From assembly GCF_000007825.1 (NCBI RefSeq), contig NC_004722.1, positions 5,120,001 through 5,184,000 of the forward strand: a DNA stretch of 64,000 nucleotides, read 5' to 3'. The DNA comes from Bacillus cereus ATCC 14579 (lineage in GTDB: Bacteria; Bacillota; Bacilli; Bacillales; Bacillaceae_G). Below the pieces are notes generated by a model. The model was given only the letters and a program-made list of their open reading frames with translations. It was not told the DNA's origin and did not search any database. The translations under genes were made by a program, and so were the position numbers. Position 1 is the stretch's first letter. The number at the start of each line of letters is the position of its first letter. This document shows, piece after piece, positions 43,216-52,148 of the stretch.

Positions 43216-44405
43216 TTCTCTTTCACTTCCATTCCGTCATACACATCGTCGGAAGGATTTTTAACCACCTTTTGCCCTACTGTTACGCCTTCTACAACCT
43301 CTGTCCAATCTCCATCAGTAGAACCTTTTTTCACATTTTGTTTACGAAGCTTCCCTTTATCCTCAACATAAACAAATGCATCATCGCCTTTTGCTACAAT
43401 GCTCTTACTTGGGACAGCAATCATCTTCTTATTCTCTAAGTTTACTTGCAGAGAAACGTGATAACCTGGAGATAAACCATCTTGACTATCAAGGCTAGCT
43501 TTATATGTATACTGAGACATATTTTGAGTTGCTTCACCCATGCCGCCAGCTTGCGCCATCTCTGCACTTGTTGGGAACTCACTTACCTCTGTAATCTTAC
43601 CTGTCCACTTCTTCTTATTATTTGCTTTTGCAGTTACAGTGAATGTTTGATCTTTTTGAATTTGTGACTTTTGAAGCTCAGTTAACGTACCTTGAACTTG
43701 GAATGGATCTTTAGAAGCTACTTGTAAAAACGCTTTTCCTTGACCACCTAACGTTTGAGATGAACTTTGTGCCGCATCTTTGTCTAACTTTTGAACAACA
43801 CCAGCAAAATTGCTATAAATCGTAAGTTCTTTCTGCTTCTTACTTAACTCTTCTTTCTGCAACTTTCCTTTTTCTTTCTCAAGGTCAATTGTTTTTTGTC
43901 CTATCTCTAACTCGTTTACTTGCTCGTCCATCGGATCTGTTACTTCTTTCCCAGCTCCGCTATCTTTCGCCTTCTTAATTTCTTTCTTCAACGAATCAAT
44001 CTTCTTTTTCCCTTGATCATAACGCATATCCGCCATCTTCTGATCAAGCTCAGCTTGCTTCATTTGAAGGTTAATCTCTTCATTATCATAAGAGAATAAC
44101 TTCGTGCCTTTCTCTACCTCTTGCCCTTCTTTTACCTCAATATCTTTCACTTTCCCTTTGGCCGGATCTGCATAGAAGCTTTCAATATTACTAGGCTTCA
44201 CCTGACCAGAAATTAACTTCGTATTATTCAGCTTACGCTCTGTCACTTTCTCAAAACTTACAGCATCAGCATTTGTTGATGCACCCTTCTTCTTACCTTG
44301 CATAACAAAAATATTAATTGCCGCTACAATAACAATTAGTGCAATAACCCCAATAATAATCCATTTCTTCTTCTTGTTTGGAGTACGAACCGTATTTGGT
44401 AACAT
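43212..44405 (-). CDS. HlyD/MacA-type exporter periplasmic-adaptor-like protein (YknX-like)
   Basis: The 397 residues comprise one N-terminal membrane helix (about 15-34), a lipoyl-like half (IEVKEGQEVEKGTKLFSYD), a helical hairpin of Lys/Glu/Gln-rich coiled coil (about 110-205), the second lipoyl half (IYSNFAGVVQKL), and beta-barrel and membrane-proximal domains. In Gram-positives such adaptors act on the outer membrane face to help MacB-type exporters. B. subtilis YknX is the counterpart. It is the first gene of the operon, with AAGGAGCGG before the ATG. Confidence 0.88.
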   Translation of the reverse strand: MLPNTVRTPNKKKKWIIIGVIALIVIVAAINIFVMQGKKKGASTNADAVSFEKVTERKLNNTKLISGQVKPSNIESFYADPAKGKVKDIEVKEGQEVEKGTKLFSYDNEEINLQMKQAELDQKMADMRYDQGKKKIDSLKKEIKKAKDSGAGKEVTDPMDEQVNELEIGQKTIDLEKEKGKLQKEELSKKQKELTIYSNFAGVVQKLDKDAAQSSSQTLGGQGKAFLQVASKDPFQVQGTLTELQKSQIQKDQTFTVTAKANNKKKWTGKITEVSEFPTSAEMAQAGGMGEATQNMSQYTYKASLDSQDGLSPGYHVSLQVNLENKKMIAVPSKSIVAKGDDAFVYVEDKGKLRKQNVKKGSTDGDWTEVVEGVTVGQKVVKNPSDDVYDGMEVKEK

Positions 44406-44789
44406 ATTACCGCTCCTTTTTTATAACTTAATAGTTTAATATAAAAATTGTATAAAACTTTCTGAAAATAAACTGTATATTATTACAATCTTTTTACAAA
44501 GTTTTACACATCCATTTATATTGTAACAAAAATTCCAATGATTAGAAATATGACATTATATCTTTTAAGATAGATTTAAGGAAAGGAAAAAGAGCAATTT
44601 TAATTGAATGGAAGCCATTCTTTATTAACAAAATTTCTTTCCAAAATGAATCATTAAAATTATTTTCCTAATTGCACCATCGCTATTTTGTCATATATAT
44701 TTGACATTTCATCTATTCAATTATAAAATGTCACATATAAATGACATTTTGGTACACAAGGTCTACAACCATCAATGGGAGGGTTATAT
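44406..44789. promoter_or_regulatory. Promoter region with two TGTCA-N8-TGACA operators
   Basis: Two perfect-arm inverted repeats, 44689-44706 and 44729-44746, have identical arms and 8-bp centres spaced 40 bp apart. A -35-like TTGACA (44701-44706) overlaps the first and a TATAAA box (44722-44727) lies between them. This is the likely binding site of the XRE regulator directly downstream. The rest of the region (44406-44680) is AT-rich without clear features. Confidence 0.7.
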
Positions 44790-44981
44790 TTGAATAACGT
44801 TAAACAATATCGAAAATCTGAAGATCTATCGCAGCTAGAATTAGCTAAAAAAGTTAACGTAGCGAGACAGACAATAAACTTAATTGAAAACAATAAATAT
44901 AACCCTTCTTTAGCCTTATGTATCGAATTAGCAAAAGCACTAAAAACAGATTTAAACAGTCTATTTTGGGAGGGAGATTAA
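44790..44981 (+). CDS. Small XRE-family HTH regulator
   Basis: This 63-residue protein is essentially one Cro/CI-type helix-turn-helix (about 4-58), with SQLELAKKVNVARQTINLIE as its recognition unit. The TTG at 44790 has GGGAGGG 7 nt upstream; ATG 44775 would start inside that site. It ends directly before a DUF3278 gene. Pairs of this type are common in Firmicutes; the regulator probably represses its own promoter through the twin operators. What relieves it is unknown. Confidence 0.85.
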   Translation: MNNVKQYRKSEDLSQLELAKKVNVARQTINLIENNKYNPSLALCIELAKALKTDLNSLFWEGD

Positions 44982-45494
44982 ATGATGAAAATTGAATGGA
45001 AAGAAAGAGTTTATAATAGTTTTGTTGGAACACTAAGTGAGAGAGATGAATACCAAAAACAAGAAATCAATAAAGAGTTATCTGTAGCTGGAATTGGTTT
45101 GTGGTGGTTAAATATGTTGGTAATGCTTATTATGTTACTTGTTGATACTATGAATCACACAATATCTATAGGGACAATATTCATTTTTCTATCTAATATG
45201 ATTTATGCTAATTACTTAGCCTTTAAATTCAAGAAAAAAGGTTTAAGTGATACTGAATGTGCAACAAAAGAAGAATATTTACAACACAAGAAAAAATTAA
45301 GAAAAGCTGGCTTAAAAGCGGGTGTGCTTTGGGGCTTTCAAATGTTTGTTTTTATGAATTATCTCCTTCCCTATATAGGTTCAGAAGAAATCTCTATTTC
45401 TTTATTTGATGTTGTGCTTTGGGGTTGCGCTGGCGGATTTTTCGGTATAACCATGTATCTATTTGGTTTATGGAATCTAAAAAAATTATATTAA
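44982..45494 (+). CDS. DUF3278 membrane protein
   Basis: This 170-residue protein has a soluble N-terminus (about 1-35) and four membrane helices, and it fits DUF3278. It is commonly encoded next to a small XRE regulator. The function of the family is unknown. The start directly abuts the regulator stop, with GGAGGGAG inside the regulator gene; ATG 44985 is an equally good start. It ends at the shared terminator. Confidence 0.78.
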   Translation: MMKIEWKERVYNSFVGTLSERDEYQKQEINKELSVAGIGLWWLNMLVMLIMLLVDTMNHTISIGTIFIFLSNMIYANYLAFKFKKKGLSDTECATKEEYLQHKKKLRKAGLKAGVLWGFQMFVFMNYLLPYIGSEEISISLFDVVLWGCAGGFFGITMYLFGLWNLKKLY

Positions 45495-45555
45495 TTAACA
45501 AAAATCATTTATATATTAAACTGCAATTTTACATACTGTTTGTTTTTTCTAATAT

Positions 45556-45593
45556 AAAAGCTATCCAATCACACACAATTGGATAGCTTTTTC
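45556..45593. terminator. Bidirectional terminator
   Basis: A 14-bp perfect stem (45556-45569 with 45578-45591) with A and T runs, between the DUF3278 gene and the convergent transporter. Confidence 0.85.
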
Positions 45594-45603
45594 AAACAAA
45601 ATA

Positions 45604-46938
45604 TTATGCTACTTTAGGATCTTTTCTCTCATGTCCACGTTGAACAATAAATAAGAAGACTGTTGATAAAATTGCTCCTGTTAATAGTAAGATGAAACAA
45701 CCATCCCAGCCAGAACTATCAACAATAACACCAATTGCTGCGTTAGCTACAAGACTTCCGCCTACATAACCGAATAGACCACACATACCAACTGTCGTAC
45801 CTACTGCAAATTTCGGTACTAATTCCATCGCACTTAAACCGATTAAGAACTGTGGTACATAAATTAAACAACCGATAATAGAAACTGCAATACTTACAAC
45901 AAGTACGCTAGTTGCTTGCCAATATATAAACGTACCAATAACAACTCCAACCATACTAATAATACATAATGGCATACGTTTTCCTTTAAATAATTTATCA
46001 CTTAAAAAACCAACGATTAATGAACTTGGAATTGCCATACCTTCAAAGATTGCATATGCCGCATGCGCTTCTGCTTTTGAAAATCCTTTAACTGTCGTTA
46101 AATAAAGTGGAACCCAGTTAATAACACCGAAACGAATTAAATAAACAAAAGCATTCGCAATACATAAGAACCATACAAATTTATTTTTCACTACATACTT
46201 CATTAAAATTTCTTTTGGTGACATCTTGTTAGCATTATCTGCCTTTTCAAGATTTTCATAGTCATTACGATACTCATCAATTGGAGGAAGACCTTCAGAT
46301 TCTGGTGTATCCTTCGCATTGATCCAAACAAGTACTGCAATTACCATTGCGATAATCGCAGGGAAAATAAACACGCCGCCTTGCCAATGATTTTCACCGA
46401 AAATACCTACACCAATTCCGACAAGTGGTGGCACAAGCATTCCACCAACGTTATGTGAAATATTCCAAAGACCTGTTTTCGTACCACGTTCTTTCTTCGA
46501 GAACCATTTCGTCATAACAATACTACAAGGTGGTGCTCCCATACCTTGTACAATACCGTTAACAACAAGTAATGTAACAATCATCCCAAATGATGATGCA
46601 AAGCCGAAACAAATATTTACAAGCCCTGATAAGAATAAACCGACTGCGATAAAGCGCTGGGCGAAAGCTTTATCTGATAAATTCCCCATAAAGAACTTAC
46701 TAAATCCATAAACAATTGCCATTACTGAGCCTAGTAGACCAATTTCAGCTGTACTAAAACCATATTCTTGTACTAAATACGTACTTGATAACGTAAAGTT
46801 ACTACGAACTAAATAATAAGCAGCATATCCAACTGAAATCCCGATTAACACACGAATACGTAGTAATCGATATACATGATCGATCATATCCGCTGGCAAT
46901 CTTTCAATTGCAGGTGCTGGCTTGAGCCATTTAAACAT
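45604..46938 (-). CDS. Organophosphate:phosphate antiporter (PgtP/GlpT/UhpT family)
   Basis: This 444-residue MFS protein has twelve helices, with the organophosphate antiporter motif GLWNISHNVGG and an Arg in the first helix (YYLVRSNFTL) that binds phosphate. It takes up phosphorylated compounds in exchange for phosphate. The neighbouring two-component genes and solute-binding lipoprotein match the Salmonella pgtABCP phosphoglycerate system, so PgtP is the favoured reading; glycerol-3-phosphate or hexose phosphate remain possible. It is the last gene of the operon, starting 20 bp after the binding protein. Confidence 0.85.
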   Translation of the reverse strand: MFKWLKPAPAIERLPADMIDHVYRLLRIRVLIGISVGYAAYYLVRSNFTLSSTYLVQEYGFSTAEIGLLGSVMAIVYGFSKFFMGNLSDKAFAQRFIAVGLFLSGLVNICFGFASSFGMIVTLLVVNGIVQGMGAPPCSIVMTKWFSKKERGTKTGLWNISHNVGGMLVPPLVGIGVGIFGENHWQGGVFIFPAIIAMVIAVLVWINAKDTPESEGLPPIDEYRNDYENLEKADNANKMSPKEILMKYVVKNKFVWFLCIANAFVYLIRFGVINWVPLYLTTVKGFSKAEAHAAYAIFEGMAIPSSLIVGFLSDKLFKGKRMPLCIISMVGVVIGTFIYWQATSVLVVSIAVSIIGCLIYVPQFLIGLSAMELVPKFAVGTTVGMCGLFGYVGGSLVANAAIGVIVDSSGWDGCFILLLTGAILSTVFLFIVQRGHERKDPKVA

Positions 46939-46957
46939 ATATTTCCGTCTCCTTTTC

Positions 46958-47992
46958 TCACTTCAGAGAGAGACGCTGTCTATTCCATATCTCGATTATT
47001 CCGCTATTTGATATATTTAGGTTCGTCCTTCTAACCGGCTGTCCTTCTATTTCTTTCTCATTCTTCGCAAACATCGTTGGTACGCCAAACGACACTTTTT
47101 CTAAAATATGCCCCGCTTCTTCTGATAAACAATAATCAATAAATAAATCCGCAATAATACCACTCGGTGCACGTTTTAGTTTAGAAATCGCATTAACAGA
47201 TAACCCTGTTTGCTCAGGTTCGTTACTTAAAATCGGAAAACCTTGTTTTTGAAGCATTCTCTGATCTCCCATAAAGTTGATGCCTATCATATATTCACCG
47301 CTCGCAACAAGTTCTGCTGGGATGTAACCATTCACTGTTACTTCTCCAACTTGTTCTGCCAGACTCTTCACATATTCCTTCGCTTCCTCTTCACCTAACG
47401 TATCAATAAGTGACTGGAAAAACGTATATGCTGTACCTGAAACATTTGGATCGGGCATGACAATCTTTCCCTTATATACTGGATTCAATAAATCTTTCCA
47501 TCTTAACGGATACGAGAGACCGAGCGGCGCTATTTCCTCGTTCCACCGCTCTTTATTAATCGCAATTGCCAGCTTCTCCACTTCATAACCGTACCAATAA
47601 CCATCTTTATCTTTAACAGTTTTTGAAATACGATTTGCATGTTGGCTTATCACAGGAATAGAAAGATTTTTCTGCTTCATCATTTGATGCGCATCTACTG
47701 CACCGCCAATAATAATATCCGCCTTCGGATTTCCAGCTTCTTCTTCCACTCTACGAAGAAGTTCTTCTGTTGAAAGACGAATAAATTCATACGTACATCC
47801 GCGCGGCTTACAAAATGATGAAAGTAACGCTTCACCAACTTCCTCACGAGCCGCCACATACGCAACAATATGACGATCATCCAAAATAGGGAGACCATTT
47901 TTACTATATTTAATAGAGGTTGTATCTCGAGAGCAACTAGACATCGCTCCTCCAATTACTAGCAAAAAGAAGAAAAAGGCTATCTTTCTCAT
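46958..47992 (-). CDS. Solute-binding lipoprotein, PgtC-like sensor accessory
   Basis: This 344-residue protein has a lipoprotein signal (lipobox GAMSSC, lipidated Cys19) and a type-II periplasmic binding fold similar to the iron/phosphate AfuA group, with WYGYEVEKLAIAINKERW and VSGTAYTFFQSL blocks. In the Pgt system a binding protein (PgtC) modulates the sensor rather than feeding an ABC importer; no ABC genes are here, so a sensory role is likely. The start overlaps the upstream DUF3919 stop by 4 bp. Confidence 0.8.
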   Translation of the reverse strand: MRKIAFFFFLLVIGGAMSSCSRDTTSIKYSKNGLPILDDRHIVAYVAAREEVGEALLSSFCKPRGCTYEFIRLSTEELLRRVEEEAGNPKADIIIGGAVDAHQMMKQKNLSIPVISQHANRISKTVKDKDGYWYGYEVEKLAIAINKERWNEEIAPLGLSYPLRWKDLLNPVYKGKIVMPDPNVSGTAYTFFQSLIDTLGEEEAKEYVKSLAEQVGEVTVNGYIPAELVASGEYMIGINFMGDQRMLQKQGFPILSNEPEQTGLSVNAISKLKRAPSGIIADLFIDYCLSEEAGHILEKVSFGVPTMFAKNEKEIEGQPVRRTNLNISNSGIIEIWNRQRLSLK

Positions 47993-48771
47993 GACGCATT
48001 CTCCTTTACGAATAACTCTGCTAGAGAGCCTTTCATATACATGACATTTCCGTTATTATCACCGAGATATTGCACAACAAAGTACGATGGATACACAGAA
48101 ATCGTAAGAATATCTTCACGATCATTCTTTACACGCTTACCTGTTTTATAAGCTGTAATATAAGCAATCGGTTCATTCTGCGATTGTAATAACTTCTGAA
48201 TTTCTCCATAATCTGTAATTTGCTTTGCGTATCGAATAGAATCAAGTATGTGCGTAAGATTGATAGTACGTACCACATCACCTTGACGTACTACGACATC
48301 CTTTGCTGAAGCAAAGAAATCACTAATACGCTCTGGTGTGTAATACAGGCTTAATAAATACGTTTGAAGTGCTGAAATCATCGGATCCATGCCATTCTTT
48401 CCGTATACATTTTCCCCATACTGGAACAAGTCACCTACTGCAAAAGTACGCTTATGTCCATTCAAGTACGTTACTTCTCCAGTAAATACTTGTTCTTGGC
48501 TCTTAACGCCCTCAGGCTCTATTCGAATTCGGTCAAAGAATGAAACAATCGTATGCAAACGAACTTCATCCGTTACAACGATTTCTCCCCACTTTTCATG
48601 TCTTACTTTCACTTCAATTGGAAGAGATTCATTCACCCTTTGTAAAACGGCTTGTTTATCATTTACAATGTTGATTCGATTATAGATTTGCTTCTCCATA
48701 ACATAAAACAAAACAAGAGAAACAATCATACAAATGACAAACATAAGAATTTGAAATGATAGCCTTTTCAT
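47989..48771 (-). CDS. DUF3919-type membrane protein in the sensor operon
   Basis: The 260 residues comprise one N-terminal membrane helix (about 6-26) and then an extracytoplasmic domain of mixed strands without catalytic motifs. It fits DUF3919, a family I know only as uncharacterised. Between the histidine kinase (66 bp upstream) and the binding protein (4-bp overlap), it may carry the signal between them. The start is preceded by TGGAGGTAGGC. Confidence 0.72.
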   Translation of the reverse strand: MKRLSFQILMFVICMIVSLVLFYVMEKQIYNRINIVNDKQAVLQRVNESLPIEVKVRHEKWGEIVVTDEVRLHTIVSFFDRIRIEPEGVKSQEQVFTGEVTYLNGHKRTFAVGDLFQYGENVYGKNGMDPMISALQTYLLSLYYTPERISDFFASAKDVVVRQGDVVRTINLTHILDSIRYAKQITDYGEIQKLLQSQNEPIAYITAYKTGKRVKNDREDILTISVYPSYFVVQYLGDNNGNVMYMKGSLAELFVKENAS

Positions 48772-48837
48772 TTCTGCCTACCTCCAAGATAAAAAAACGT
48801 TGTTTCGAAAATACCGCATAATTGTTTCATAAATGTA

Positions 48838-50268
48838 TCATTTAACCGCTTTCAAGTTTTTTATGTCTTCCATCCTTCTCGGAAGCAAAAATGTAATGAA
48901 TATTGTAGTACCTACTTCTTCACTACTCTCAATCCGCATGCTTCCGCCCTGCTTACTCATAATCTCCTGACAAATATACAAACCATAACCATTCCCGTAA
49001 CTAGAAGGAAGTGCCTTTCCTTTCGGAGACTCATTCCACTCCGCAAGCACCACTTCATCTATACCGATCCCATCATCATGAACAAAAACCTTCGCTTCAT
49101 GCTCATTTACAATTACATTCATACGAATGTGCGAAGCATCACTATACTTAATTGCATTATCAAGCACATTTAAGAAAATTTGCTTCGTCTTATCAAAATC
49201 TGCAACAACATGTACATCCGTTAACTCATTTATCACTTCAATTTCAAATTGATTTAGGCGAGGCTTCACAATTGAAACTGCTTCTTCTGCCAATTCCTTT
49301 ATATTCACAACTGTAGGAGACACTTCAAACGTACTCTTCCCATATTTCGAAGACTTAAGCAGTTCCTCTACAAGTGATAATAAACGCTCACTTTCCACAG
49401 ATACATAACGAAGACTTTCCTGTACATCTTCTTTCGATTGTAACTTCGGAATTAAATCAACATAACCGATAATTGCCGTTAGCGGTGTTTTTAGCTCATG
49501 CGTAATGCGGTCTAGGAAATCTTTCTGCTTCTCTTTCTCCTCCTGCAATTGCTTAATATGCAGCTCAATTCCATCGGCCATCGCGTTAAAAGATGCTGAA
49601 AGCTGAGCGATTTCCACGTACTCATTTAACTCAATCTTACTCTTATAATCACCATTCGCGAGCCTCTGTGCCATTTGTCTCAACTGATCAATTGGTTTAT
49701 GAAGAGACTTTGCCAAACGAATTGCAAAGAAAATACCGGTAGCTACTAGGCAAAGAGACGTCATTAAGAAAGTCCAGCTCACATTTGTTAAAACTTCCTT
49801 CTCACCCGTTAACTCATTTATAAAACGAATACTTCCAATGACATCGTTTCCATAATATACTGGGCTTGAAAACAAAAGAATGGGAGCGGGATCCGCCTCC
49901 TCAAAAACATAAGACTTCTTCCCCTTCAAAGAACTCTCAATGTCGATGTTACGGTGAAGCAATGCTCCTTTTTGTGTATCTGCAACAACATCGCCATTCT
50001 TCCCAATCATCTGCACACGGACATCCATACGCTTTGCTAAATACGACGCAATTAAAAGTGAATTAGGACCAAGCGTATCCACTTCTGCTTCCTTCTCTAA
50101 ATAATTCATCGTATAAATTTGTGCTTCTACACTTAACTTTTCTAAAGAATCTGCTGCGTTATGATACATATTCTTTTCTAACGTAATATAAACAACTGCA
50201 TATAAAAGAACAAAAATCGGAATTAACAGCCCAACTATTCCAAATACCATATTTCGCTTTAAAGACAT
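48838..50268 (-). CDS. Sensor histidine kinase of the transporter operon
   Basis: The 476 residues comprise a membrane helix (about 7-30), an extracytoplasmic sensing loop (about 31-158), a second helix (about 160-185), HAMP (about 185-240), a HisKA domain with phospho-His257 in DRITHELKTPLTAIIGY, and an HATPase domain with NALDN-like (LDNAIKYS) and GIGID boxes. The loop could sense ligand through the downstream lipoprotein. The start at 50268 is preferred (GGTGATGG before it); the TTG at 50286 is possible. It overlaps the response-regulator gene. Confidence 0.88.
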   Translation of the reverse strand: MSLKRNMVFGIVGLLIPIFVLLYAVVYITLEKNMYHNAADSLEKLSVEAQIYTMNYLEKEAEVDTLGPNSLLIASYLAKRMDVRVQMIGKNGDVVADTQKGALLHRNIDIESSLKGKKSYVFEEADPAPILLFSSPVYYGNDVIGSIRFINELTGEKEVLTNVSWTFLMTSLCLVATGIFFAIRLAKSLHKPIDQLRQMAQRLANGDYKSKIELNEYVEIAQLSASFNAMADGIELHIKQLQEEKEKQKDFLDRITHELKTPLTAIIGYVDLIPKLQSKEDVQESLRYVSVESERLLSLVEELLKSSKYGKSTFEVSPTVVNIKELAEEAVSIVKPRLNQFEIEVINELTDVHVVADFDKTKQIFLNVLDNAIKYSDASHIRMNVIVNEHEAKVFVHDDGIGIDEVVLAEWNESPKGKALPSSYGNGYGLYICQEIMSKQGGSMRIESSEEVGTTIFITFLLPRRMEDIKNLKAVK

Positions 50269-50279
50269 ACCATCACCAC

Positions 50280-50954
50280 TTAACAATCCAGTTTATAGCC
50301 AACGCCATAAATTGTCTTAATATATTCTCCGCTCGTCCCAAGCTTCTTTCGAAGTCTCTGCACCATAATATCAACTGCTCTCGTATTTCCGATATACTCA
50401 AACCCCCATACTTTCTCAAGTAACTCATCCCTCATAAACACACGCTGCGGATTTGAAACAAACAACTGACATAAATTAAACTCTCGGTACGTTAACTGAA
50501 TCTCTTGTCCACTCACATGTACCTTTCTTTCCTTAGGACAAATCACTATCTCTCCAGCCTCAATTACTTCATGACTTACAGCGGCCTCCGTCTTCTTTAC
50601 ACGCCGCGCCATATTCTTAACCCGAAGAATAAGCTCCGCATAATTAAACGGCTTCGTCACATAATCATCAGCACCAAGCTGCAAGCCAAGCAACTTATCA
50701 TTCATCTGACTCTTTGCCGTTAACATAAGCACCGGAATATCCCTATCCCTCTCACGGAACAAACGAAGCAACTCATACCCATCCGTATCCGGAAGCATAA
50801 CATCCAAAATCAATACATCTGGCCCTTCATTCCATCGCTCCAAAGCTTCTCTCCCGTCAGCCGCTGCCAATACTTCATAACCTTCCATCTCCAACTGCAT
50901 CCGAATCAAATTACGAATACTCGATTCATCATCAACCACAAGTATTTTCATCAT
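50280..50954 (-). CDS. OmpR-family response regulator of the transporter operon
   Basis: The 224 residues comprise a receiver domain with the acidic pair in VVDDE, phospho-Asp51 in LILDVMLP and Lys in VTKPF, then a winged-helix DNA-binding domain (about 130-222) ending in IKTIYGVGYKL. It is first in the operon, so it likely controls its own cluster. Start 50954 has AAGGAGGAG; the frame reaching 51062 runs into the galE terminator and has no ribosome binding site. Confidence 0.92.
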   Translation of the reverse strand: MMKILVVDDESSIRNLIRMQLEMEGYEVLAAADGREALERWNEGPDVLILDVMLPDTDGYELLRLFRERDRDIPVLMLTAKSQMNDKLLGLQLGADDYVTKPFNYAELILRVKNMARRVKKTEAAVSHEVIEAGEIVICPKERKVHVSGQEIQLTYREFNLCQLFVSNPQRVFMRDELLEKVWGFEYIGNTRAVDIMVQRLRKKLGTSGEYIKTIYGVGYKLDC

Positions 50955-51010
50955 TCTCCTCCTTCCATCATGTATTATAGTACAGTTTAGTATAGCAAAA
51001 ATCCTATAAA

Positions 51011-51059
51011 AAAAGAGAGGGTATTGTCGAACATATTTTGTCGACGATACCCTCTCTTT
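51011..51059 (-). terminator. Terminator of galE
   Basis: A stem of about 19 bp (51011-51030 with 51041-51059), loop ACATATTTTG, and a U-rich end on the minus strand. Confidence 0.8.
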
Positions 51060-51071
51060 CACTTATTATAT

Positions 51072-52064
51072 TTATTTAGCATATCCATTCGGTTGCTTTT
51101 GATGCCAATTCCAAGCATGTTCAATGATTGTCTTAACATTTACATACTTAGGATCCCATCCTAGCTTCTCTTTCGCTTTCTTAGAAGAAGCAACTAAACG
51201 TGCTGGATCGCCCGCACGGCGCGGTGCTACCTCAGCAGGAATTTCATGATTTGTAACCTCACGAACTGCATCAACGATTTCTTTTACACTGAAACCATTA
51301 CCATTTCCTAAGTTATAGAAATCACTCTCTCCGCCATTCTGCAAGTCTTTAAGCCCTAAGAAATGAGCCGCTACTAAATCTTCAACATGAATATAATCAC
51401 GGATACAAGTACCGTCTGGTGTATTATAATCATCACCAAACATCATAATCTTCTCACGTTGACCTAAAGCCACTTGCAACACAAGAGGAATTAAATGTGT
51501 CTCTGGGCGATGATCTTCTCCAATAATACCATTTGGAGTTGCACCAGCCACGTTAAAGTATCTGAAAATCTTATAACGTAAATTAGAAGCTTGGCTATAC
51601 CAATGAAGCATCTTCTCGATTGCTAACTTCGTCTCTCCATACGTATTCGTTGGATTCGTCATCGTTTCTTCAGTAATAAGATCAACATCTACCTCACCAT
51701 ACGTTGCCGCAGTAGAAGAGAAAATGAACTTATCTACCTTAAACTCATCCATTACCTCTAATAAACAAAGTGCACCATACACATTGTTATTATAATATTG
51801 AAGGGGCTTTTCCATACTAACTCCAACTAAAGAATCAGCTGCAAAGTGCATAACCGCCTCAATATTTTCTTGTTTAAAAACATCCCTTAAAAATGATTTA
51901 TCACGAAGGTCGCCATTATAAAACTTCGCGCCTTCCGTAATTGCATCTTCATGACCAGTTTGTAAGTTATCTACTACTACTACAGATAAACCTTCGTCTA
52001 CTAATTTTTTCACAGCGTGAGAACCGATATAGCCAGCTCCACCACAGATTAAAATTGAATTCAT
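51072..52064 (-). CDS. galE: UDP-glucose 4-epimerase
   Basis: This 330-residue SDR enzyme has the NAD motif GGAGYIGSH, the active-site Ser/Thr, YGETK (Tyr and Lys) and typical GalE blocks (FRYFNVAGA, CIRDYIHVEDL). It interconverts UDP-glucose and UDP-galactose, and possibly the N-acetyl forms, for the polysaccharide locus upstream. The start follows GTAGGAGG. The upstream SGNH gene is closed by a terminator, so galE has its own promoter or arises by read-through. Confidence 0.95.
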   Translation of the reverse strand: MNSILICGGAGYIGSHAVKKLVDEGLSVVVVDNLQTGHEDAITEGAKFYNGDLRDKSFLRDVFKQENIEAVMHFAADSLVGVSMEKPLQYYNNNVYGALCLLEVMDEFKVDKFIFSSTAATYGEVDVDLITEETMTNPTNTYGETKLAIEKMLHWYSQASNLRYKIFRYFNVAGATPNGIIGEDHRPETHLIPLVLQVALGQREKIMMFGDDYNTPDGTCIRDYIHVEDLVAAHFLGLKDLQNGGESDFYNLGNGNGFSVKEIVDAVREVTNHEIPAEVAPRRAGDPARLVASSKKAKEKLGWDPKYVNVKTIIEHAWNWHQKQPNGYAK

Positions 52065-52106
52065 TGTTTTCCTCCTACTATTTTCAGATATCTTAATTAT
52101 AAAAGG

Positions 52107-52136
52107 AAAAGGTATACGGGAACTCGTACACCTTTT
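52107..52136 (-). terminator. Terminator of the SGNH-like gene
   Basis: A 14-bp stem with a mismatch and G-T pairs (52107-52120 with 52123-52136), followed on the minus strand by T-rich sequence. Confidence 0.55.
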
Positions 52137-52148
52137 ATCTCTCCTTCA

